Shown piece after piece: positions 16,005 to 23,783 of a DNA stretch of 23,783 bases. A program made the position numbers and the translations under genes. The DNA is taken from the NCBI GenBank assembly GCA_937907415.1, contig CALCHY010000118.1, positions 1-23,783 of the forward strand, given 5' to 3'. The stretch's first letter is position 1. Every line of letters starts with the position of its first letter. Source of the DNA: an uncultured Trueperaceae bacterium. GTDB taxonomy: Bacteria; Deinococcota; Deinococci; Deinococcales; Trueperaceae. A model generated the notes under the pieces. It searched no databases and had not been told where the DNA came from. It saw only the letters and a program-made list of their open reading frames with translations.

Positions 16005-16746
16005 GGAATGGCCTGGGTTTGAGATGCAGACCTACACCTCAGGATACGGGACCCTCTGAACCTACTCGCTAAACAGGTCCCGAAACGGCCCCCATCGGCG
16101 CCTCTCCTTGAGTAATCGGTTGTCGCGAACACGACATGCTCGAAGGCGCCGACCAACTCACATTCGAATGCATCACGGAAGTCGGGTGCACGGTCTTCGG
16201 GGCGTCATTTCCGAAAGCACTGCAACCCCAAGCTCCCAAGACCGGTTTACCGTCGGTGCGTACGGTGCGGTGCAAGTGGCGGAGTCCATCGGCCTTGGCG
16301 CCGAGAGAGCCGCCCCGTCATCAATTTGGAACACTGGCGCATTGTGGGAGAGTTCGCCCAATCCGTCGGGTCCGGAAGGGTGCGTGTGCGGTGCACTCTG
16401 CGGCCATCTGATCGTCGTCGAGTGTTGGGAGGTTTTGGAGTCCTGGCAAGGTATTGAGGCCCAGCCCTACCTTGATGGTCCTTGTAGCGACTTCGTTGGG
16501 CTGATCGACCTGGCCGGGGGTCGCGATCATCGGACGGACTTCGTCAAGTGGCGATCTGAAGGCTGCGCAGGACAGCGCCGGGATGGAGCCCGGCGTGAGT
16601 ACGATGACGGCGCCGGTCGGGGCCAGCGGCGCTTCGGCCTGGGTGTACCCACCCGCAGACCAGGGGAGAGGGCCGCCCTGCCTGACTGGTCAAGTGCGGC
16701 TGTCGTGGGCAATGAAAGTCCCATCAGGTGCGTTCTCTGTTTCCTC
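16005..16746. other. Unrecognised stretch between amidase and helicase remnant
   Basis: Open frames exist on both strands here but none has a ribosome-binding site, a convincing start and a recognisable protein together. On the minus strand an open frame runs from roughly 16695 to 16321 without a plausible start. On the plus strand a frame from 16108 runs into the helicase remnant by chance. This looks like a junction or decayed DNA between the catabolic locus and the island to the right. Confidence 0.4.
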
Positions 16747-18566
16747 ATGAGCCGCTACGGGGAGCTGATACAGCAGTTGACCCCATGCTTCCTTATAGTC
16801 CCGACTCGGTGGCGCGGTTCCTGGACCCTAACACCGTCTCCTTCGACCTGGTGGGGTTCGACGAGGCGTCGCCGTGAGCCGTGGTTTCGACGAGGACGAG
16901 CTGGGGTTCGATTTGGACGATGAAGCCGACGCGGCCCTCCTGGAGGACGACGACAGCCCCCTCTCGGAAGCGCTTTCCGCCGGCTTGGAGCAGGCGTGGC
17001 TCTCGTGGCACTACCGCAGCCGCGATGAGTCCCTCATTGCCTTCAGCAACAGCAACTACTACGAGGGGCGGCTCTCGTCGTTCCCGAGCCCGCAGAGCGC
17101 GACAACGCGCTCGCTCCGGTACCGCCGTGTGCACGGGGAGTTCGAGCACGGCAGCAAGGGCTCCAGCGGTTCCGGCGCCAAGCGCACGAACCGGATTGAG
17201 GCGGAGGCCGCCGTCGCTGAGGTACTGGTGCGTGCGGCCGACTCTGAGCGCCGCCACGAGAGCATCGGCATCGCCACCATGAACCAGGAGCAGCGCGAGC
17301 TGATCGAGAACCTGCTGCGCGAGAAGGGCGACGCGGAGCTAGCCGAGCGCTTGGACTCGGAAGACCTCCTCGTTCGGAACCTTGAGAACGTGCAGGGCCA
17401 CGAGAAGGACGTCATCTTCATCTCGACGGGCGTCTCCAAGCGCGTTGACGGCTCGCCCATGCCCCTTAACTTCGGCCCGCTCACCCGGCGGGGTGGCGAG
17501 CGCCGCCTCAACGTCGCGGTCACGCGGGCTAAGTGCGAGCTCGTGGTCTTCAGCTCTTTCGACCCGGAAGAGATCGACCTGAACCGCACTAACTCGCTCG
17601 GGATGCACCACCTAAGGGCCTTCCTGGAAGCGGCACGTGACGGTTTCAAGGAGGCCGTCGACCAGCAACGCGACGACCAGGGGCGAGCGCTTACCCCGAG
17701 GAGGTGCGTGACGCCCTCAGGGCCAGAGGGCTTGAGGTGGAGACCGAGCTGGGCCTGTCGCCCTTTCGCGTCGACCTGGCGGTCAGGCGCCCAGGGGACG
17801 CGGCCTGGCGCGTCGCGGTCCGGCTGGATGGTTGGCGCTGGCGGCAGCGCGCGACCGTTGGCGATCGCGAGGGCCTGCCGACGAACGTTCCGCAAGGGAT
17901 GATGGGATGGAGCAAGGTTGTTCGCGTATGGCTGCCAGCCTGGCAAGCGGAGCAGGAAGCCTTGCTAGACGAGATCGTGCAGGCCGTTGACGCCGCGAAG
18001 GAAGGTGCGGGCCGCGAGGCGGCGCGGGCCGCCATGGGCCAGGTCGCCCCTGGCGAACCAAAGAAGGATACGTCGGCCTCTGCGGGGTCTAGCTCATCCG
18101 TTTTCGACGGACTCCCGATGCCGGCGCAGAACAGCAGCCGGCCAGTTGGGCCGGCGCCGGTGTTCGCGAGTGCGGGAGCCACGGCTGCACCTAGGCCTGA
18201 CTCAACTCAAGCGCCCATCGTTCATAAGCCCTACGGGCCGAACGCCAAGGAGTTCATCGCTTACGAGCCCAAGGAAGGTCGCGGTCCGCAGGAGGCTTGT
18301 GAGCCGCCAACGGTGTCTCGGTTGCTCGCCACCTCGGTGGCGGAAGTGCTCGCTTCCGAGTGGCCGATCGAGGCAGGACGTCTCGCGAAGCTCGTATCAG
18401 TGGAGTTCGGCATCAAGAGGCTCGCTTCGCAGCGCCTCGAGTTCATCGTCAGGGCGGCCCGGTACAGGACCGCATGAACAAGGTCGTCGACCGTGCATTG
18501 GCCACTGGAAGGCTCGCCGTCGATGGGCACGGAAGGCTGATCGTTCCGCGGAACGGGGCTCGGTAG
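16747..18566 (+). pseudogene. Decayed SF1 helicase with Vsr-like nuclease and DUF3320 domain (C-terminal part)
   Basis: The remnant can be read in four pieces. First, LIQQLTPCFL (from 16762). Second, after one lost base near 16796, SPDSVARFLDP and the Walker B FDEAS, ending in TGA at 16875. Third, from about 16874 in another frame, an acidic linker, WHYRSRDESLIAFSN, VQGHEKDVIFIS and LNVAVTRAK (helicase motifs IV-VI). Fourth, after one lost G near 17681-17683, a Vsr/MTES_1575-like nuclease domain (FRVDLAV, then VRLDG) and a DUF3320-like C-terminus; a last frame change near 18455 gives VVDRALATGRL up to 18566. Walker A and about the first two thirds of the usual very long protein are absent. 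Related helicase-nuclease proteins occur in defence islands. The product is certainly non-functional as it stands. Confidence 0.82.
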
Positions 18567-18674
18567 AGAACCGCCGCAAGGGCCGGATCAGGTTTCGGGT
18601 AGCCGCTGGCCCCGGAGCGTCACTTCTCGTCGCTCGCGGATGCGAGCATCAGCGGAACGTAGCGAAGGGGGAAC
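18567..18674 (+). promoter_or_regulatory. Leader of the phosphatase-hydrolase cluster with small hairpin
   Basis: This short gap precedes the phosphatase gene. It contains a perfect hairpin, GCTCGC-GGAT-GCGAGC (18632-18647), about 28 bases before the start codon. No clear -35/-10 pair is visible. The hairpin has no T-run and could be an operator or a leader structure. Confidence 0.35.
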
Positions 18675-19280
18675 ATGTCGACTGAAGTTCGAACTTCCGA
18701 GAGTCACCCGATAGAGGTGTTCTGGGTCGAGGCGGGGGCCCACGCGAACCAGGGCAAGCTGGGGCTTACCTTCGCACCCGGCAAGCGTGGGGAAGGGATG
18801 GTTACCGGTGCCCGGTGGGAGCGCAGCCTCTCCGCCGACCTCGACCGGTTGAAGGACCACCACGGCACCGACGTCCTCGTGTCGCTGATGGAGGAGTTCG
18901 AGTACGACATGCTTGGGATTCCGACGCTGTTCGCAGAAGCCAGGAAGCGCGGCATCCGCGTCCACCACCTCCCGATAGTCGACACGTCCGTACCTACTGC
19001 CGAGCAGGCCAACGCGGTTGACGAGCTCGTGGGTGCGATCCGCCAAGCCCTGAGTGCGGGTGAACGCGTCGTGGTGCATTGCCGCGGTGGCCAGGGGCGG
19101 ACGGGGACGATCGCCTCGATTATCCTGACCGCGTTCGGGCATGAGCCGCAGGACGCCATCCGAATCGTTCGCGACGCGCAGCCGCGTGCGGTCGAGAACT
19201 TACAGCAGCAGCAGTACGTGCAGGAGGCGAGCCGGCGCCTAGCTTCTAGCGCGGTGTCTCGCGTCGGAGGCGCACGATGA
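18675..19280 (+). CDS. Cysteine-dependent protein tyrosine/dual-specificity phosphatase
   Basis: This 201-residue protein has the Cys-x5-Arg P-loop [12 protein letters not shown] (C136, R142) of the PTP/DSP superfamily and a likely general acid D103 in LPIVDTSVP. The overall arrangement resembles CDKN3-like and bacterial dual-specificity phosphatases. It would dephosphorylate Tyr/Ser/Thr phosphoproteins or small phosphate esters in the cytoplasm. The ATG start has AAGGGGG three bases upstream. Its stop overlaps the next gene in ATGA, so the phosphatase and the ADP-ribosylglycohydrolase are probably made together and may act on the same target. Confidence 0.87.
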   Translation: MSTEVRTSESHPIEVFWVEAGAHANQGKLGLTFAPGKRGEGMVTGARWERSLSADLDRLKDHHGTDVLVSLMEEFEYDMLGIPTLFAEARKRGIRVHHLPIVDTSVPTAEQANAVDELVGAIRQALSAGERVVVHCRGGQGRTGTIASIILTAFGHEPQDAIRIVRDAQPRAVENLQQQQYVQEASRRLASSAVSRVGGAR

Positions 19281-20239
19281 CCGCTCCTCGCGCGGTTGGT
19301 GGTGATGCCGCTGCTGCAAGCACTCTCGACCGAAGCCGCGGCGCTTTGCTCGGCCTAGCGGCAGGCGATGCCCTTGGAACCACGCTCGAGTTCCAACATC
19401 CGGGCCACTTCGAGCCCCTAACCGACATGGTGGGTGGTGGGCCGTTCAGTCTGAAGCCAGGCGAATGGACAGACGACACGAGCATGGCGCTCTGCCTGGC
19501 GGAGAGCCTGGTCGAGAAGCACGCCTTCGACCCGCGTGATCAGATGCAACGCTACGTGCGCTGGTACCGCGAGGGGCATTTCAGCGTCAAGGGTTACTAC
19601 TTCGACATCGGCAACGCGACGCGCACGGCGCTAGAGCACTTCGAGCATAGCGGCGAGCCCTTCGCGGGTTTGACGGTCCCGAACTCGGCTGGCAACGGCA
19701 GCATCATGCGCTTGGCCCCCGTGCCCATGGCGTTCGCACACGACCCAACCGAAGCCATTCGCCTCGCGGGCGAGAGCTCGCGCACGACGCACGGGGCGCT
19801 CACCTGTGTGGACGCCTGCCGCTACCTGGCTGGCCTGCTCGTCGGCGCCATCCACGGCGCCAGCAAGGAGGAGCTGCTGGCGCCCGGCTACACGCCGATC
19901 CCCGGCTCGTGGAACGCCGAGCCGCTCTGCGAGGAAGTCGCGCAGGTGGCCGCCGGCTCGTTCCTGCGCAAGGAGCCGCCCGAGATCAGGGGCAGCGGTT
20001 ACGTGGTGGAGTCTTTGGAAGCGGCGCTGTGGGCGTTCGCGAAGAGCGACTCGTTCGAAGAGGGCGCCCTGCTGGCCGTGAACCTCGGCGATGACGCCGA
20101 CACCACCGGAGCGGTGTACGGGCAGATCGCTGGTGCCTACTACGGGGCTAGTGGAATTCCGCGCCGGTGGATCGAGAAGCTGGCCATGCGTGACGAGATC
20201 GAGCGTCTGGCTCTAGGGCTGGCCGAGCTGGCACTATAG
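19277..20239 (+). CDS. ADP-ribosylglycohydrolase family protein
   Basis: This 320-residue protein is of the DraG/ARH family, dimagnesium hydrolases that remove ADP-ribose from proteins, nucleic acids or small molecules. Visible motifs are [13 protein letters not shown] (22-34), the metal-binding TDDT (65-68), GNGSIMR (139-145), TTHG (170-173) and DADT (273-276). All expected acidic ligands are present and the length is typical, so it should be active. The ATG start lies in an ATGA overlap with the phosphatase and has GGAGG six bases upstream. Its partner could be an ADP-ribosyltransferase elsewhere; none is in the window. Confidence 0.92.
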   Translation: MTAPRAVGGDAAAASTLDRSRGALLGLAAGDALGTTLEFQHPGHFEPLTDMVGGGPFSLKPGEWTDDTSMALCLAESLVEKHAFDPRDQMQRYVRWYREGHFSVKGYYFDIGNATRTALEHFEHSGEPFAGLTVPNSAGNGSIMRLAPVPMAFAHDPTEAIRLAGESSRTTHGALTCVDACRYLAGLLVGAIHGASKEELLAPGYTPIPGSWNAEPLCEEVAQVAAGSFLRKEPPEIRGSGYVVESLEAALWAFAKSDSFEEGALLAVNLGDDADTTGAVYGQIAGAYYGASGIPRRWIEKLAMRDEIERLALGLAELAL

Positions 20240-20286
20240 CGGGCGTGGCGGAGGCCAGTTACAACCCGACCAAGGGGAGGTTCTAG

Positions 20287-20514
20287 ATGACTGAGGACGG
20301 CTGGGTGCTCACGTACAACTTCACCACCGGTGAGTACGGGTATGCGCCGCGGGGTTCTCGGTACTCCTACAACGTCAGGACCAAACATTACGAGATTAGG
20401 GCGCTGGGGTCTCAGGCCGCCTACAACGTGATGGAGGTCCGGTACGAAATGGGGCCGGAGGGGTGGCGGTCCCAACTGCAACGTCGTTACGGGAAGGTTC
20501 GAGTCGGCGCCTGA
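20287..20514 (+). CDS. Small protein of three 18-residue repeats, unknown function
   Basis: This 75-residue protein has a very good ribosome-binding site (AAGGGGAGG seven bases upstream of ATG) and lies 47 bases after the ADP-ribosylglycohydrolase gene, same strand. It is made of three repeats with exact 18-residue spacing: Y-N at 10-11, 28-29 and 46-47; Tyr at 17, 35 and 53; Gly at 23, 41 and 59. A consensus is YNV-x5-YE-x4-GS. There is no signal peptide or membrane segment. I do not recognise the family. The repeat pattern resembles short beta-hairpin repeats, which suggests a small beta-sheet protein, perhaps a binding partner of the neighbouring enzymes. Confidence 0.7.
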   Translation: MTEDGWVLTYNFTTGEYGYAPRGSRYSYNVRTKHYEIRALGSQAAYNVMEVRYEMGPEGWRSQLQRRYGKVRVGA

Positions 20515-20552
20515 TGACTGGTCGGGGGCGCAGGAGTTCTTACTTCTGTTGA

Positions 20553-20852
20553 TTAGCGCTACCTGGATCTGCACAGGATGACGAACTGGTCAAGGTTGTG
20601 CACGAGGACGGGTGAGTTCTCACGGGCATCGATTGGTTAGGTTGGGCGGGGACGCGAGAGGCTTGGACGCCGCGCATTGATCTCCGAGCGCTAGAAAACG
20701 CCACGGTCGCTCAACTCGTGAAGCTGTTCACGCTGACCATCCGGCAGGAACACTTCGCCGAGGGACCCTTCCTGGGCGCCTTCGAGATCGCTCTGGCGCA
20801 GCGGATGTTGGGCCGCGTCCGTGAGATCAATCGCGCGGCGGCCTCCGGCTGA
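20553..20852 (+). pseudogene. Broken DUF6508-like gene
   Basis: One frame reads DELVKVVHEDG, then TGA at 20613-20615, then GIDWLGWAGTREAW and on through TIRQEHFAEGPFLGAFE to a stop at 20850. The part after the stop resembles the DUF6508 family (DW-x2-W segment followed by the R-x-E-x-F-x-x-G segment). No ATG with a ribosome-binding site opens the frame, and the 5' end is closed by a TGA at 20550. I read it as a truncated, nonsense-interrupted remnant. Its last 26 bases overlap tail-to-tail with the IS30 frame. The molecular function of the family is unknown to me. Confidence 0.55.
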
Positions 20853-21168
20853 CGGCGTCCGGTTGCAGTGATTTAGAGAATGGAGCTGCAGACTCAATGT
20901 CTCTGTGCAACAGTTCCTCCAATCTAGCCGCTGGTGCGTCGTAGTCAAGGGTCTTCCTTGGTCTGGTGTTGAGCTTCCTAGCCACTTCGTCCAGCTCGTC
21001 TTGGTGGAAGCCTTTCAGGCTGGTGCCTTTGGGGAAGTACTGGCGCAGAAGGCCGTTCGCGTTCTCGTTGCAACCGCGTTGCCAGGGGCTGCGGGGGTCG
21101 GCGAAGTAGACCTGCAGGCCGGTGTCGAGGCTGACCTGCTTGTGGTTGGCGAGGTCCATGTCGCGGTC
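20827..21168 (-). pseudogene. IS30-family transposase, C-terminal fragment
   Basis: About 113 residues match the C-terminal end of IS30 transposases: VYFADPRSPWQRG, then NENANGLLRQYFPKG with the third catalytic acidic residue (E of NEN), and LNTRPRKTL. The similarity begins abruptly at DRDMDLA, exactly where the IS256 left terminal repeat starts (21169), so the 5' two thirds was removed or displaced by that insertion. The frame runs past the expected IS end into flanking DNA, ending at 20827. A GTTGCA-containing sequence near 20862 could be the IS30 terminal repeat. Confidence 0.85.
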
Positions 21169-21193
21169 GATAACGCCCATATCGTTTGCAAAT
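21169..21193 (+). repeat. IS256 left terminal inverted repeat
   Basis: It starts GATAACGCCCATATCG and ends TTTGCAAAT. It is the imperfect inverted partner of 23703-23729 and lies exactly at the break in the IS30 transposase similarity. Confidence 0.65.
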
Positions 21194-21283
21194 TAGGTGG
21201 CTTTGCGAGATTTGCGTGAGAGTCAGGAGCTATCGCTCCTCCGCATTGGGAAGCGGACTCAATCCCTTGGAACGGAGGGAACG

Positions 21284-22501
21284 ATGGCTCAACCGAAAGA
21301 TATTGCTTTGTCGACCCGTTTGCGTGAGGCGCTCGTTGATCAACCCGATTTCCTGCGCGAGATCGTGCAGGCGACGCTGCAGCGGCTGTTGGAAGAAGAG
21401 ATCGCCCTGCACCTGAACGCCGACCCCCACCAGCGCACCGAGGAGCGGCGTAGCCGCCGCAAAGGCTACCGTAGCCGACAGCTCAAGACGCGCGTGGGCA
21501 CGCTGCACCTGCTGGTGCCGATGGACCGCGAGGGCACCTTCAAGACGGAGCTCTTCGACCGTTATCAGCGCAGTGAGAAGGCGCTGGTGCTGTCGCTGAT
21601 GGAGATGTACTAAGAGACCGTGAGCACCCGGAAGGTCAACGACATCACCGAGGTGCTGTGTGGCACCAGCTTCAGCAAGAGCACCGTGAGCCGCCTGGCC
21701 GGCCAGCTCGACGCCGAGCTCAGCGCCTGGCGGGAGCGGCGCCTGGACGCCGTGACCTAGCCCTACCCGGTGGTCGACGCGCGCTACGAGCACGTCAGGG
21801 TCGATGGCCGGGTGATGAGCCAGGGCGTGCTGATCGTGAAGGGCGTGGGCGCTGACGGGCAGCGGGAGCTGTTGGCCGTGGACGTGGCCGACAGCGAGTC
21901 GGAGGCGACTTATGACGCGCTCTTCAGGCGCCTCAAGGAGCACGGCCTGAGGGGTGTGCGGCTAGTGACCAGTGACGATCACCGCGGCCTGGTGAGCGCC
22001 ATCCAGCGCCACTTCCAGGGCGCAGCCTGGCAACGTTGCCAGGGGCACTTCCTGCGCAACGCGCGCAGCAAGGTGGCCCGCAAGCACCAGGCGGCGCTCA
22101 CAGCCGACCTGAAGGCGATCTACGCCGCGCCGGACCGGAGTGGGCGCTGGAACGCCGCTAGGGGCGTGGTGTAGCGCTGGAGCGCCTCCCACCCGGCGGT
22201 GGCCGAGTGGCTCGAGGAGGGAATCGAAGCTACGTTGGCGTGCTTCTCGTTCCCCGGACCCCACCGGCGGCGTATCCGCTCCACGAACGGGCTGGAGCGC
22301 TTCAACCAGGTGCTCAAGCGCCGCACCAGGGTGGTTCGGATCTTCCCGAACCGGGAAGCCTGCTTGCGGCTGGTGACGGCGTTGTGAGTGGAGCAGAGCG
22401 AGGAGTGGCTCTCGGGCAGGAAGTACCTGGATATGGAACTGCTTGACAGCGCCGCTGCTTCAACCACTACCAGCAGTGAGGAGGCGGGCTTGGCAGCCTA
22501 G
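21284..22501 (+). pseudogene. IS256-family (mutator-like) transposase with four in-frame stops
   Basis: One continuous frame of 405 codons has family length and all three DDE regions: VVDARYE (D), VTSDDHRGL (D) and STNGLERFN (E). The ATG at 21284 has GGAGGG four bases upstream. Four stops interrupt the frame, all without any indel: TAA 21611, TAG 21758, TAG 22172 and TGA 22385. The second stop stands where the family usually has Tyr (YPY segment). The leader contains a perfect hairpin, AGGAGC-TATC-GCTCCT (21225-21240). The product cannot be made in one piece, so the element needs a transposase in trans. Confidence 0.9.
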
Positions 22502-22535
22502 CGGTGACCGGCTCTGGAGCAACCGTGTCTCGGTG

Positions 22536-23695
<1,160 letters not shown>

Positions 23696-23702
23696 ATAAG
23701 GG

Positions 23703-23729
23703 ATTTACAGACTTAATGGGGCTTGACTC
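23703..23729 (-). repeat. IS256 right terminal inverted repeat
   Basis: Read on the minus strand it starts GAGTCAAGCCCCATTAAG and ends GTAAAT, the imperfect inverted partner of 21169-21193. It is separated from the IS256 transposase by the IS110 element. Confidence 0.6.
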
Positions 23730-23783
23730 GGCGATGGTGACAAGGTGCGGAAGCGGGTGGTGGCAAAGCTGGGGCGCGAGGAC
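23730..23783 (+). pseudogene. Possible N-terminal transposase fragment (IS4/IS1634-like), cut by window end
   Basis: Starting right at the IS256 boundary, one frame reads GDGDKVRKRVVAKLGRED to the window end. The K-V-R-x-R-V-V-x-x-LGR-x-D pattern resembles the N-terminal part of IS1634-like transposases. Only 18 codons are visible and no start is present, so this is tentative. Confidence 0.25.

Noticed and set aside
16108..16923. Long plus-strand open frame as a 271-residue gene
   Set aside because: It has no ribosome-binding site or family resemblance, and its end runs out of frame through helicase sequence.
21230..21943. Minus-strand 237-residue open frame opposite the IS256 transposase
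   Set aside because: It is the antisense shadow of a high-GC coding frame, with His/Leu/Ala-rich low-complexity sequence and no ribosome-binding site.
21284..22501. Stop-codon recoding in the IS256 transposase
   Set aside because: All three stop codons occur and neighbouring genes use each of them as normal ends, so decay by point mutation is simpler.

Overview
The window is GC-rich bacterial DNA with two very different halves. No rRNA, tRNA or other taxonomic marker is present. The high GC, the style of the solute-binding protein signal peptide, and the mixture of IS30, IS256 and IS110 elements would fit a Deinococcota (Truepera-like) genome, but this is a weak guess.

Positions 15980 to 160 (minus strand) form a dense catabolic locus. 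An amidase gene (15980-14565) is followed by a 162-bp gap holding an operator-like inverted repeat. Then comes a 14-gene run: a complete Opp/Dpp-type ABC importer (binding protein, two permeases, two ATPases), a GntR-type regulator, a creatininase-family amidohydrolase, a ketopantoate-reductase-like dehydrogenase, an SDR oxidoreductase, an M20 dipeptidase, an M32 metallocarboxypeptidase, an RraA/HMG-aldolase-like protein, a second SDR and an AstE/aspartoacylase-like deacylase. From the second permease on, the genes nearly all overlap by 4-17 bp or abut with good ribosome-binding sites. I infer a single regulated unit that imports an amide- or peptide-linked compound, hydrolyses it, and oxidises and cleaves the released acid. 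The substrate is unknown, and three of the enzymes have altered active-site motifs.

Positions 16000 to 18570 carry about 0.75 kb of unrecognised DNA, then the decayed C-terminal part of a large SF1 helicase with a Vsr-like nuclease domain and a DUF3320 domain (plus strand), broken by a deletion and three frame changes. Positions 18675 to 20514 hold an intact plus-strand cluster: a cysteine-dependent protein phosphatase, an ADP-ribosylglycohydrolase coupled to it by an ATGA overlap, and a 75-residue protein built of three exact 18-residue repeats. A broken DUF6508 gene follows.

Positions 20827 to 23783 are an insertion-sequence nest. An IS30 transposase fragment is cut by an IS256-family element (about 21169-23729, imperfect terminal inverted repeats visible). 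The IS256 transposase has four in-frame stops and no frameshift. An apparently intact IS110-family element sits between that transposase and the IS256 right terminal repeat. The leader upstream of the IS110 transposase is rich in perfect inverted repeats and is a candidate bridge RNA locus. The last 54 bases may be the start of a further transposase fragment.
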